Shown here: one piece after another, positions 47,611 through 56,110 of the stretch
Position numbering within the stretch: position 1 is the stretch's first letter
Layout: each line of letters begins with the position of its first letter
Origin: Nocardia sp. BSTN01
GTDB lineage: Bacteria > Actinomycetota > Actinomycetes > Mycobacteriales > Mycobacteriaceae
Assembly (NCBI RefSeq): GCF_015354405.1
Contig: NZ_JADKYP010000008.1
Coordinates: 124,001-188,000, forward strand
Direction: 5' to 3'
DNA: 64,000 bases
The notes under the pieces: generated by a model
Database searches by the model: none
What the model saw: the letters and a program-made list of their open reading frames with translations, nothing else
What the model was told of the DNA's origin: nothing
Position numbers and translations under genes: made by a program

Positions 47611-48471
47611 ATGGCACTGGACCCGCAACTCGACCCCGTGGAACTGCGCACACTGATCCGCACCGCACTCGACGAGGATCTGCGCTACGGGCCCGACATC
47701 ACCTCGGCCGCAACCGTTCCCGCCGAGGCGACCGTCAAGGCCGCGATGGTCTCGCGGCAGCCGGGCACGGTCGCGGGCATCGATGTCGGGCTGCTGGTGC
47801 TCGACGAGGTGATCGGCGCCGGGAACTACGAGGTGACCGATCGCGTCGCCGACGGTACCCGGGTCGGCCCCGGCGACGCGGTGCTGACGGTCGTCGCGCC
47901 CACGCGGCAGCTGCTCACCGCCGAACGCACCATGCTCAACCTGGTCACCCACATGTCCGGGACCGCCACCGCCACCGCCGCCTGGGTCGACGCGGTCGAG
48001 GGCACGAACTGCCGGATCCGCGACAGCCGCAAAACCCTGCCGGGTCTGCGTGCGCTGCAGAAGTATTCGGTGCGCGTCGGCGGTGGCGTCAATCACCGCA
48101 TGGGCCTCGGCGACGCCGCCCTGATCAAGGACAACCACGTCGTGGCCGCCGGATCGGTGGTCGCCGCGTTGCGCGCGGTGCGCGAACTGGACCCCGACAT
48201 CGAATGTGAGGTCGAGGTGGACAGCCTCGATCAGCTCGACGCCGTCCTCGCCGAGGACGTGGAACTGGTGCTGCTGGACAACTTCCCGCTGTGGGCCACC
48301 CAGGCCGCCGTCCAGCGCCGCAACAGCCGCTCGCCGCGCACGAAACTCGAATCCTCCGGCGGGCTCTCCCTCGAGGCCGCCGCCGACTACGCGCGCACCG
48401 GAGTCGACTACCTCGCGGTCGGCGCCCTCACCCATTCGGTGCGGGTGCTGGACCTGGGCCTCGATATGTAG
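47611..48471 (+). CDS. nadC: Nicotinate-nucleotide diphosphorylase (carboxylating)
   Basis: A 286-residue quinolinate phosphoribosyltransferase completing de novo nicotinate mononucleotide synthesis. It shows E-D-L-R-Y-G-P-D-I-T-S near the N-terminus, A-E-R-T-M-L-N-L-V-T-H-M-S-G-T-A-T, R-D-S-R-K-T-L-P-G-L-R with the PRPP- and quinolinate-binding Arg/Lys, and I-K-D-N-H. Two adjacent ATGs (47608, 47611) follow GAGGAG; the second has the better spacing. Last gene of the nad operon, 34 bases after nadB. Cytoplasmic. Confidence 0.95.
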   Translation: MALDPQLDPVELRTLIRTALDEDLRYGPDITSAATVPAEATVKAAMVSRQPGTVAGIDVGLLVLDEVIGAGNYEVTDRVADGTRVGPGDAVLTVVAPTRQLLTAERTMLNLVTHMSGTATATAAWVDAVEGTNCRIRDSRKTLPGLRALQKYSVRVGGGVNHRMGLGDAALIKDNHVVAAGSVVAALRAVRELDPDIECEVEVDSLDQLDAVLAEDVELVLLDNFPLWATQAAVQRRNSRSPRTKLESSGGLSLEAAADYARTGVDYLAVGALTHSVRVLDLGLDM

Positions 48472-48553
48472 GCCGCTGATCGCGCGTACCGGCGGGTGCG
48501 TCCTTCCGCCGCCACTCAGCACGATGAAGCGGCTCACCGGGGCTCCGGGCGGA

Positions 48554-49726
48554 TCAGCTGGTGAGTTCGCGTTCCAGCGGAGTCCGGAAGCGGGGGATGG
48601 CGCGCACATCGCCGTACCAGGCGGCGGTGCGCTCGACCTCGGCATCGATCAGCGCCTTCGCGTCGGCGCCGACGTCTTCCAGTAGCCGCCAGGCGATTTC
48701 ACCGTCGGCGCGCTGCGCCCAGCCGCCGACGATGCGGCCGTCCACCCAGATGCTCGGGCCGATATTGCCGTTGGTGTCGAACAGGGCCGCGGCGTGCGGG
48801 CCGAGGAACCAGTCGCGCGACTGCCAGCCCATCGGCGTCGGATCCAGGGCGGGCAGCAGCGCCGCCCACGGTTCGGACTCGGGTGCGGGTTCCGTATCGT
48901 CGGACAGGATCACTCCGGACCTGCCGTCGAGGTCGACCTCGGTGAGATCGAGACTCGACAGTGACTTGCGCACATCGGTTTTCGTCCATCCGGTCCACCA
49001 GGTCAGATCGTCCACGGGCGCCGGTCCGAACGTGCGCAGCCAGCGGCGGGCGAGCTCGGCACGCGCCGCGTCCAGCGCGATCGGCGCGGCGCCGGCGGGC
49101 AGCCATGCCTCCCGGGGCGCCCAGGTGTACTGGCTGCTGGTCCAGCTGCCGTTGGGGCGCCCGCGCACGATGAGCCCGTCGCAGCCGAGGATGAGCAGCA
49201 CCCAGGTGGTGATGTTGGTCGGTTTCGAATACGGCTTGCCGGGTGCGGTATCGACCTGGGTGCGCAGCCGCGGCACGGCGGCCGACAGTTGTGCGCCGGT
49301 CGCGCTGCCCCGGGCCAGCAGCTCGCGATGGGTTTCGTCGGCCACCTCGGCCAGCCAGGCGTCGATATCACCCTCGACGGCCTGGGCCAGATACTTTCCG
49401 TAGGTGCGGCGCTGCTTGACCGCGAGTGCGTCGGCCACCGCGGCCTGCAGCACGGGAACCAGGCCGACCGGCGCGACGAACATGGTCCGGCGCATCGCCA
49501 GCAGCCGCAGTAGCGACCGATCGTCGTAGAGGGCGCGTTCCACATCGGCGGGCGCCAGCCCGTGGGTGCGCGCGCACACCGACAGGTACACCGTCGCGGG
49601 ATCGGTGGCGTGCAGAGCGACCATCGACTCGGCGATATCGGCGGGATCTGTGCCGCGGGCTTCGAATGTGAGCCGATGCCGCCGCGCGAGCCGCGCGCGT
49701 CGCTGGGCGACCGTGATCGAACGCAT
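48554..49726 (-). CDS. Winged-helix DNA-binding protein, AlkZ-like (HTH_42)
   Basis: A 390-residue protein of the HTH_42/AlkZ-like family, three tandem winged-helix domains first seen in Streptomyces AlkZ, a DNA glycosylase for crosslinks and bulky lesions. Matching segments are S-M-V-A-L-H-A-T-D-P-A-T-V-Y-L-S at residues 35-50, D-D-R-S-L-L-R-L-L-A-M-R-R-T-M-F-V-A, and R-F-R-T-P-L at the end. The Q-x-Q/Q-x-D catalytic motif of AlkZ occurs early in the chain. Here the corresponding stretch reads H-A-T-D-P, so glycosylase activity is doubtful and a relative of unknown function is equally possible. ATG 49726 has TAGGAT six bases upstream. Confidence 0.82.
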   Translation of the reverse strand: MRSITVAQRRARLARRHRLTFEARGTDPADIAESMVALHATDPATVYLSVCARTHGLAPADVERALYDDRSLLRLLAMRRTMFVAPVGLVPVLQAAVADALAVKQRRTYGKYLAQAVEGDIDAWLAEVADETHRELLARGSATGAQLSAAVPRLRTQVDTAPGKPYSKPTNITTWVLLILGCDGLIVRGRPNGSWTSSQYTWAPREAWLPAGAAPIALDAARAELARRWLRTFGPAPVDDLTWWTGWTKTDVRKSLSSLDLTEVDLDGRSGVILSDDTEPAPESEPWAALLPALDPTPMGWQSRDWFLGPHAAALFDTNGNIGPSIWVDGRIVGGWAQRADGEIAWRLLEDVGADAKALIDAEVERTAAWYGDVRAIPRFRTPLERELTS

Positions 49727-49732
49727 GGTCGA

Positions 49733-49738
49733 ATCCTA
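49733..49738 (-). promoter_or_regulatory. -10 element of AlkZ-like gene (leaderless)
   Basis: On the minus strand TAGGAT is followed by six bases and ATG 49726. Confidence 0.5.
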
Positions 49739-49901
49739 GCGTGGGCCCGCGTGGCCGCGCGGCATGCTCGCAGGATCGGATGGGCATGTCCGCAGGGTGA
49801 TCACGCGGCGGCGAACGCCGGCAGTGGCAGCGGTGGGAAGGATGCGGGACACGCGGTCGTTGATCATAGGGGCGAACGACGGTGACACGACAGGAGAAGT
49901 C

Positions 49902-50768
49902 ATGACGGAAAATCCGGCCCCGGTCTCGAACTGGGACGGCGCGGCACTGGATCTGCCGGCGTATTTCGCCCGCATCGGCTTCACCGCAGAGCCGGCGCCG
50001 ACCCTCGCCACTCTGCGCGCGCTGCAGTACGCGCACACCACCACCATCCCGTTCGAGAACATCGAGCCGGTGCTGAAACGCCCGGTGCTGCTGGACCTTC
50101 CGTCGTTACAGGACAAACTCGTCCGATCCCGGCGCGGCGGCTACTGCTACGAGAACGTGGGTCTGTTCGCCGCCGCACTGGAACGAATCGGCTTCGGCGT
50201 CACCGGATTACACGGGCGGGTGAGTATGGGCGCGCGCGGTGAGATCCGCCCGGCGACGCATGCGTTGCTGCGTGTGACGACCGCCGACGACGAGCGGGTG
50301 TGGCTGTGCGATGTCGGTTTCGGTTCCGGTCCGCTCGCCCCGCTCGAACTGAGTCCCGATGCGGGGGAGGTGCGCGCCGGTGACTGGCGATTCCGGCTGG
50401 AACGCACCCGCGGCGAACTCGATTCGGAACTGTGGGTGCTGCACCACTTCGCCCGCGACGGCTGGACCGATCGCTACAGCTTCACCCTGAATCCGCAGTA
50501 CCGCATCGACTACGCGGTCGGCAATCACTTCGTCTCCACATTTCCGCGTTCCCCGTTCGTGACCCGGCCGTATGTGCAGCGGTTCCGGCCGGACCGGCAC
50601 GACATCGTCGACAACACCACCTGGGTCACCGAATATCCGGACGGCACCTCCCACAGTCGCGAGCTGCCGCCGGCCGATCTGCCGAAGATCCTGGCGGCCG
50701 AATTCGATGTCGAACTCGACGACGCGGACGCGGCGAAACTGGCGGCGGGGGTCTGGCTGCCACACTGA
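49902..50768 (+). CDS. nat: Arylamine N-acetyltransferase
   Basis: A 288-residue acetyl-CoA:arylamine N-acetyltransferase. The catalytic triad is visible: Cys82 in R-R-G-G-Y-C-Y-E-N, His120 in A-T-H-A-L-L-R-V, and Asp137 in L-C-D-V-G-F-G. T-I-P-F-E-N-I-E-P and the C-terminal R-Y-S-F-T-L-N-P-Q also fit. In mycobacteria NAT acetylates isoniazid and influences cell-wall lipids and cholesterol breakdown products; the physiological substrate here is unknown. CAGGAGAAG lies just before ATG 49902. Its stop overlaps an ATG at 50768 (TGATG) that could begin the next gene. Cytoplasmic. Confidence 0.94.
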   Translation: MTENPAPVSNWDGAALDLPAYFARIGFTAEPAPTLATLRALQYAHTTTIPFENIEPVLKRPVLLDLPSLQDKLVRSRRGGYCYENVGLFAAALERIGFGVTGLHGRVSMGARGEIRPATHALLRVTTADDERVWLCDVGFGSGPLAPLELSPDAGEVRAGDWRFRLERTRGELDSELWVLHHFARDGWTDRYSFTLNPQYRIDYAVGNHFVSTFPRSPFVTRPYVQRFRPDRHDIVDNTTWVTEYPDGTSHSRELPPADLPKILAAEFDVELDDADAAKLAAGVWLPH

Positions 50769-50823
50769 TGACCGGCGGCCCGCGCGCGACGGCCGATTCC
50801 CCCGCGGCGGCGGCTCGCGGCGG

Positions 50824-50829
50824 TAGTGT
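50824..50829 (+). promoter_or_regulatory. -10 element of the penicillin-binding lipoprotein gene (leaderless)
   Basis: TAGTGT is followed by seven bases and GTG 50837, the start that also yields a compact lipoprotein signal peptide. Confidence 0.5.
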
Positions 50830-50836
50830 CGGCCGC

Positions 50837-52603
50837 GTGCGCACCGGATCGAAGTTGTTCGCCCTGCTCGCCGCCCCGATTCTCGCTGCCGCCGCGTGTT
50901 CGGGAGACAGTTCCGCCGATCGGCTCGACCGCAGTGTGCACACCTTCGCCGAGGCGTTGAGTCACGGCGATCCCGCCGCCGCGGCCGCCGTCACCAGCGA
51001 TCCGGCGCAGGCCACGACCACCCTCGGCGCCCTCTTCGACAGCCTCGGCAAGAAGGTCCGCGTCGACGTGCGCTCGGTGGACCGGTCCGACCACCACGCG
51101 ACATTCGACCTGGCCACCACGTGGACCTTCGGCGCGGCCGGAAATCAGTGGACCTACACCACCACCGGGACGGCCGACGAATCCGGCGACGACTGGAAGG
51201 TCCGGTGGAATCCGGCCACCGTGGCGCCCGGCCTCGAGACCGGGCCGCTGTCCTACGACACCGTCACCCCGCAGCCGGCCGCGCGCGTGCTGGACCGCGA
51301 CGGCGCGGAATTGATGACCCAGCAGGTCGTCACCCTGGTGCAGCTGGCGCGCGGCGCCGACCCGAATGCCGTTGCGGCCGTACTCGGTCCGATCGATCCG
51401 AGCATCTCCGCGGCGAGCCTGCGCCAGGACATGGACAAGGCCCAGGGCAAACCCGTCACCGCGATCGCGCTGCGGGCCGGCGATCTCGCCCCCGTGCAGG
51501 ATCGGCTCGCCGCGCTGCCGAATGTGACGCTGGCGCCGCAGACCCGGCTGCTCACCGTCGACAAGGCACTGACCTCCCCGGCCCTGTCCGGGGTGAGCGA
51601 CCTGTGGCAGCACGGCACCGATGCCGCGGCCGGCTGGGCGGTGCGCGCGCAAGGCGCCGACGGCGTCCACACGGTGGGTGGACAGGATCCGAAACCCGTC
51701 GCCGACATCAGGACCACGCTCGACACCGGGATGCTGCGGCGTGCCGAAGCCGCGCTCGCGCCGATCTCCACTCCGGCCGCGATGGTGGTGCTGCGACCGT
51801 CCACCGGTGACGTACTCGCCGTGGGGCAGAACGCGCCCGCCGACGCGCAGGGGCCGATCGCGCTCACCGGGCTGTACCCCCCGGGTTCGACCTTCAAGAC
51901 CGTCACCGTATCGGCCGCGTTGCAGGCCGGGCAGGTTACCGCCGACACCGTGGTCGCCTGCCCCGGAACCGAGAATATCGAGGGCCGGCAGATCCCCAAC
52001 GACAACAACTTCGATCTCGGCACCGTGCCCCTGCACACCGCGTTCGCACGGTCCTGTAACACCACGATGGGACGGCTCGCGGTGAATCTGCCGCCGGACG
52101 GGCTGACCCGCGCGGCCGCACAGCTCGGCCTCGGGGTGGATTTCACCGCCCCCGGCATGACGACGGTGACCGGAAAGGTGCCCACCGCAGACACTTCCGC
52201 GCTGCGGGTCGAGGAGGGGATCGGCCAGGGCCGGGTGACCGCATCGCCGTTCGGCATGGCGCTGGTCGCCGCGACCGTCGCCCACGGTTCGGTGCCGGCG
52301 CCCACCATCGTGGCGGGCTCCCCCGGGAAGGCCGACCGGACCCCGGATCCGGTGCCCGCACCGGTGCTGGATCAGGTGAAAACCATGATGCGCGAGACGA
52401 TTACGAACGGCACGGCCACCAGCCTCGCCGACATCCCGGGCATGCTCGGCAAGACCGGCACGGCCGAATACATCGACGACACCCACGCGCACGGCTGGTT
52501 CGTCGGCATCGACGGTGACCTGGCGCTGGCGGTGTTCGTCGGCGACGCCGGGAGCTCGACGCCGGCGGTCGAGGCGGCCGGACGTTTCCTGCGGAATCAG
52601 TAG
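50837..52603 (+). CDS. Penicillin-binding lipoprotein (class B-type transpeptidase)
   Basis: A 588-residue lipid-anchored transpeptidase resembling mycobacterial Rv2864c. Residues 1-21 form a lipoprotein signal with A-A-A-C. An NTF2-like (MecA-N) domain spans about 25-140, then a dimerisation/linker domain. The penicillin-binding domain carries Ser351-Thr-Phe-Lys354 (SxxK), Ser406-Cys-Asn408 (SxN) and Lys539-Thr-Gly (KTG). It crosslinks peptidoglycan outside the membrane and would be a beta-lactam target. An in-frame ATG at 50768 overlapping the nat stop would add 23 residues and spoil the signal peptide, so GTG 50837 is preferred. It is followed by a membrane Ser/Thr kinase. Confidence 0.92.
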   Translation: MRTGSKLFALLAAPILAAAACSGDSSADRLDRSVHTFAEALSHGDPAAAAAVTSDPAQATTTLGALFDSLGKKVRVDVRSVDRSDHHATFDLATTWTFGAAGNQWTYTTTGTADESGDDWKVRWNPATVAPGLETGPLSYDTVTPQPAARVLDRDGAELMTQQVVTLVQLARGADPNAVAAVLGPIDPSISAASLRQDMDKAQGKPVTAIALRAGDLAPVQDRLAALPNVTLAPQTRLLTVDKALTSPALSGVSDLWQHGTDAAAGWAVRAQGADGVHTVGGQDPKPVADIRTTLDTGMLRRAEAALAPISTPAAMVVLRPSTGDVLAVGQNAPADAQGPIALTGLYPPGSTFKTVTVSAALQAGQVTADTVVACPGTENIEGRQIPNDNNFDLGTVPLHTAFARSCNTTMGRLAVNLPPDGLTRAAAQLGLGVDFTAPGMTTVTGKVPTADTSALRVEEGIGQGRVTASPFGMALVAATVAHGSVPAPTIVAGSPGKADRTPDPVPAPVLDQVKTMMRETITNGTATSLADIPGMLGKTGTAEYIDDTHAHGWFVGIDGDLALAVFVGDAGSSTPAVEAAGRFLRNQ

Positions 52604-52836
52604 TAGCGCGCCCCGCAATCGAGTGAACTTCGTCACACATACTCTCGTTGTATAGCGAAGTGATCTCGACCGCATCGCATGGTGGTCACACATATTCCGC
52701 ACAGATCTCGCTCCGGCGTCAAAGCGGCCCGTCACGCCCGCTACACTCGTCCGGGAACACGCGCGGGACATGACCCCGCGCGCGGTAAGTCACGGATCGC
52801 GGAGAAACTCGGAGTAGTGCCATCGAAACCGGCCAA
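52604..52836. promoter_or_regulatory. Control region of the Ser/Thr kinase gene
   Basis: A 233-base region holding GTCACACATA twice (52632-52641 and 52685-52694), an inverted pair ACTTCG/CGAAGT (52627-52632, 52656-52661), a likely -10 TACACT (52742-52747) and a stem CGCGCGGG/CCCGCGCG (52760-52767, 52775-52782) in the leader. The repeats suggest a regulator-binding site; none is identified. Confidence 0.45.
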
Positions 52837-54402
52837 GTGATCGCAGGGCATTACCGCCTGGTCGAGCGGATTGGTAGCGGCGGCACAGGCGTCGTCTGGC
52901 GTGCCGTCGACGAACGACTCGAACGGTCGGTCGCGATCAAGCAGATCCTCACCCAGCCCAGTCTGCCGCCGGGTGAGAAAGAGATCGTGCGTCAACGCGC
53001 GTCGCGGGAGGCTCGCAACGCGGCACGCTTCCAGCACCCCAATGCGATCGTGGTCTTCGACATCACCGAGCACGAGGGCGATCCCTGCCTGATCATGGAG
53101 TATCTGCCGTCGCAGAGCCTCGCCGTGGTGCTGTCCTCGCAAGGGACGCTGCCGCTGCCGCAGGTGGCGCGCATCGGCGAGCAGGTCGCCTCGGCGCTGG
53201 TGGCCGCCCATCGCGCGGGCATCGTGCACCGAGACATCAAGCCCGGCAACGTATTGCTCGGCGACAACGGCACGGTGAAGATCACCGACTTCGGTATCTC
53301 CAAGGCCAAGGGAGATGTCAACCTCACCGCCACCGGCCTGATCTCCGGCACCGCGGCCTATCTGGCCCCCGAGGTCGCCCGCGGCGCTGAACCCAGTCCG
53401 GCCGCCGACGTCTTCGCCCTGGGCGCAACGCTTTTCCACGCTCTCGAGGGCGAACCGCCCTACGGCACCAATCCGAATCCCCTGGCGCTGCTGTACGCCG
53501 CGGCCAACGGTCAGCTGAGCCAGCCGCGCAACGCCGGCCCACTCACCGATCTGCTGCTGGATCTGCTCAGCTTCGAGCCGGAGGACCGGCCGAGCATGAC
53601 CGACGTGCGCGATCAGCTGGCCGATTTCGCGGATCAGGCCGCCGATGCCGAATCGACCCGGATGCTGGCCACCCACCGCGGGGGCGCGCGCCGCCAGGCC
53701 ACGCGCACCCTGGATCGCCGTGCGGCACAGGCGGATATCTCCACCGCGGAGATGATGGCCACCGCGTCGGTACTGTCGGAACCGGAGATGCAGCCGGTGC
53801 GGCCCGCCGCGGCCGCCGCGCATCCCACCCGCTCCAATCCGGTGCCCGCCGTCGCGCCGGCACCCAGCCGCAACGCGAAACCGTGGGTGTTCGCCGGTGG
53901 TTTCGCCGCCGGTCTGGTAATCGTCGCCGCGGCGCTGTATCTGATGTTCGGCGGCGCGAAGACGGAATCGCCCGGTTCGCAGGCGAATTCGCCGGCGGCG
54001 ACCGCCACCGCACAGGCGGGTACCTCGACGCAGAGCGTCGCGGCCGTGGGACAGACCAAGAGCGCCGGTAAGACGGACGTCGGTTCGGCGGCCGGTGTCA
54101 TCCAGAACTTCTACGACGCTCTCGTCGATCAGAACACCAGCACCGCATGGAATCTGCTCACTCCCGCGGCGCAGCAGGTGTACGGCAGCCAGCAGGCGTT
54201 CGCGACCTACTGGAAGCAGAACCAGATCACCGCGTACAACACCATCGAGGGCGCGCGGGGTGGCGGCAGCAGCGCCAATTCCGATGGCTCGGTGGATATG
54301 TCGGTCGCCAGTATCACCTACGGCGGTCAGTCCAAGTCGATCGAACTGCGCGTCGTGGTGGGCAGCAGCGGGCGCCTGCTCATCGACAGCGATACACACT
54401 GA
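52837..54402 (+). CDS. Membrane Ser/Thr protein kinase (PknB-type catalytic domain)
   Basis: A 521-residue receptor-like kinase. The Gly loop G-S-G-G-T-G-V-V-W (residues 13-21), ATP lysine Lys35, catalytic His131-Arg-Asp133 with K-P-G-N, Asp151-Phe-Gly and the A-P-E of the activation segment are all present. A Pro/Ala/Thr juxtamembrane region leads to one membrane helix (about 351-371) and an extracellular NTF2-like domain (V-I-Q-N-F-Y-D-A-L) instead of PASTA repeats. It may monitor the envelope beside the penicillin-binding lipoprotein. GTG 52837 is the only standard start, but the best ribosome site (GGAG 52811-52814) is far away and better placed for a non-standard ATC at 52822, which would restore a typical E-T-G-Q-V-I-A-G-H-Y opening. 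Confidence 0.9.
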   Translation: MIAGHYRLVERIGSGGTGVVWRAVDERLERSVAIKQILTQPSLPPGEKEIVRQRASREARNAARFQHPNAIVVFDITEHEGDPCLIMEYLPSQSLAVVLSSQGTLPLPQVARIGEQVASALVAAHRAGIVHRDIKPGNVLLGDNGTVKITDFGISKAKGDVNLTATGLISGTAAYLAPEVARGAEPSPAADVFALGATLFHALEGEPPYGTNPNPLALLYAAANGQLSQPRNAGPLTDLLLDLLSFEPEDRPSMTDVRDQLADFADQAADAESTRMLATHRGGARRQATRTLDRRAAQADISTAEMMATASVLSEPEMQPVRPAAAAAHPTRSNPVPAVAPAPSRNAKPWVFAGGFAAGLVIVAAALYLMFGGAKTESPGSQANSPAATATAQAGTSTQSVAAVGQTKSAGKTDVGSAAGVIQNFYDALVDQNTSTAWNLLTPAAQQVYGSQQAFATYWKQNQITAYNTIEGARGGGSSANSDGSVDMSVASITYGGQSKSIELRVVVGSSGRLLIDSDTH

Positions 54403-54432
54403 TCCGCGCGGTAGCGGCAGGCACGGTCTCCG

Positions 54433-54464
54433 ACCCGGGGTGGATGTGACAATCCGTCCCGGGT
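54433..54464 (+). terminator. Hairpin between kinase and downstream gene
   Basis: ACCCGGG and CCCGGGT (outer arms) and GGAT/ATCC (inner arms), with symmetric GT/GT internal bulges, form a regular stem-loop 30 bases past the kinase stop. There is no T tract; terminator or processing site. Confidence 0.45.
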
Positions 54465-54491
54465 ATGTGTCGTGGCCCGGTGCCGCGCCGG

Positions 54492-54497
54492 TACTCT
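54492..54497 (+). promoter_or_regulatory. -10 element of mycothiol-type enzyme gene (leaderless)
   Basis: TACTCT is followed by six bases and GTG 54504. Confidence 0.5.
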
Positions 54498-54503
54498 CGC
54501 CCT

Positions 54504-55109
54504 GTGCACACCGCGGAGCTGCTGGCCGACGAACGGGCGGAACTGATTGCGCTGCTGCGTGATCTGAGTGACGACGAGTGGGAGGCATCGTCGCTGTGCG
54601 CCGGATGGCGGGTGCGGGATGTGGTGAGCCACCTGCTCTACGACGAGATCACCCCACTCGGTTACGCCCGGTTCGCGCTGCGCCGCCGGATGAATACCGA
54701 TCGCATCAACGGCGACCTCGTCGACCGCACCCGGGAGCTGACCACCGCCGACCTGCTGGACCGCTTCGAGCGGTGTGGCCGGCGCATCACCCGCCTGCTG
54801 CCGAGGATCGGATTGGCCGACATCCTGGTCCATCAGCAGGACATTCGCCGGCCTCTCGGCCGGCCGCGCACCATTCCCGCGGCCCGGGTGATCGCGGTCC
54901 TCGAGCATCCCGATCCCTTCGCCACACCCGGCAGGTACACCCGCGGACTGCGGTTCGTCGCCACCGATATGGAGTGGGCGTCGGGGACCGGACCGGAGGT
55001 GCGCGGCCCGGGTGAGGCGCTCGCGCTGGCCGTGGTGGGCCGCCCGGTCGTGCTGGACGAGCTCACCGGTGACGGGGTGGCGACGCTGCGGCAGCGTCAC
55101 GGGGTCTGA
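54504..55109 (+). CDS. Maleylpyruvate isomerase-type mycothiol-dependent family protein
   Basis: A 201-residue member of the MDMPI/DinB-like four-helix family, in which N-terminal helices carry the metal-binding histidines (W-R-V-R-D-V-V-S-H-L-L, with the His near residue 45; a further His is in I-L-V-H-Q-Q-D). Family members use mycothiol, the actinobacterial thiol, for isomerase or S-transferase reactions; the substrate here is unknown. GTG 54504 is chosen because the conserved N-terminal helix starts there and the promoter spacing is right. It converges with the frameshifted regulator after seven bases. Confidence 0.83.
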   Translation: MHTAELLADERAELIALLRDLSDDEWEASSLCAGWRVRDVVSHLLYDEITPLGYARFALRRRMNTDRINGDLVDRTRELTTADLLDRFERCGRRITRLLPRIGLADILVHQQDIRRPLGRPRTIPAARVIAVLEHPDPFATPGRYTRGLRFVATDMEWASGTGPEVRGPGEALALAVVGRPVVLDELTGDGVATLRQRHGV

Positions 55110-55116
55110 AACGCGC

Positions 55117-55967
55117 TCAGCGCGGGGCGGATTCGGTGTCGGCCGCCCAGTCGGTGAGCAGTCGCAGGGCGGTCGCACTCGGCGAATCCGCTTCCACCGT
55201 ATGGGCGATCAACGCCTGATCCGGGTCGTCGGGCAGGCGCAGCGTCTCGAAACCGAGGTCGAGCCGCCCGACCACCGGATGCCGATAGACGTAGCGGCCG
55301 TGGGTCTTGTCCTTCAACGCGTGGCGCGACCACAGCCGCTCGAAATCCGGATCGCGCCGCCGCAGTTCGTCGATCAGCGCCGCGATGCGGTCGTCGCCGG
55401 GGTTGCGGGCCGCGTCCAGCCGTAGATAGGCGACGACGTCGGCGGCCTTGCCGGGCCAGTCCTCGTACAGCTCGCGCATTCCCTCGTCGAAGAACACCAG
55501 CCGCGCCAGATTGCGCTGCCCGGGCGGCAACGCGCCGAAGTCTGTGATCAGCGCGGCGGCCGTGCGGTTCCAGGCCAGCACGTCGGTCCCGCGGCCGACG
55601 ATGTAGGCGGGCACGTCGGCGGTGTCGAGCAGTCGGCGCAAACCGGGCCGTACCTGTTGCGCGGCAACGGGTTCGATGCCCGACCACGGTCGTGCCAGCA
55701 GGTACAGATGGTCGCGTTCGAGTGGGTCGAGCCGCAAGGCCCGCGCCACCGCATCCAGCACCGATTCCGAAAAGTGCAGGGTGCGGCCCTGTCCAGGCGC
55801 ACATAGTGATCCACGCTCACTCCGGCCAGCAGCGCCAGTTCCTCGCGGCGCAGTCCCGGTACCCGGCGGCGGGTGCCGTGCTCGGCCAGACCCACCTCCT
55901 CCGGACGCAGGCGGGCGCGGCGCGAGCCCAGGAATTCCCCGAGTTCGGCGCGTCGATCCAGGCTCAT
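55117..55967 (-). pseudogene. Frameshifted MmyB-type XRE regulator
   Basis: Two minus-strand frames together encode one regulator of about 280 residues. The first frame, from ATG 55967, gives the XRE HTH: R-R-A-R-L-R-P-E-E-V-G-L, then G-L-R-R-E-E-L-A-L-L-A-G-V-S-V-D-H-Y-V-R-L-D. The second gives the rest: Q-G-R-T-L-H-F-S-E-S-V-L-D-A-V-A-R-A-L-R-L, then the MmyB ligand-binding domain to 55117. The break is at 55789-55793, where one C of an expected CC on the minus strand is missing. Either the gene is a recent pseudogene or the assembly has a one-base error. It is divergent from the aldo/keto reductase gene, the usual target layout for this family. Confidence 0.85.
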
Positions 55968-55973
55968 GCGGCC

Positions 55974-55979
55974 AGTATC
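55974..55979 (-). promoter_or_regulatory. -10 element of the MmyB-type regulator gene
   Basis: On the minus strand GATACT is followed by six bases and ATG 55967. Confidence 0.4.
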
Positions 55980-56110
55980 GCGTGTCCGGCGCCGCCGAAC
56001 CTGGTCACGGCATGCCCCGGCTCGCCGCGCACTGGTAGCCGGCGTCGCCGCCGACGACTCTCGGAGAGCGGCGTCGCCACCGGGGCGGCGCGAGCGAAGG
56101 AGACGCATCG

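Noticed and set aside
52632-52694. CRP/Cmr-type site from TCACA repeats
   Set aside because: Only direct TCACA half-sites are present; no TGTGA partner at the proper spacing.
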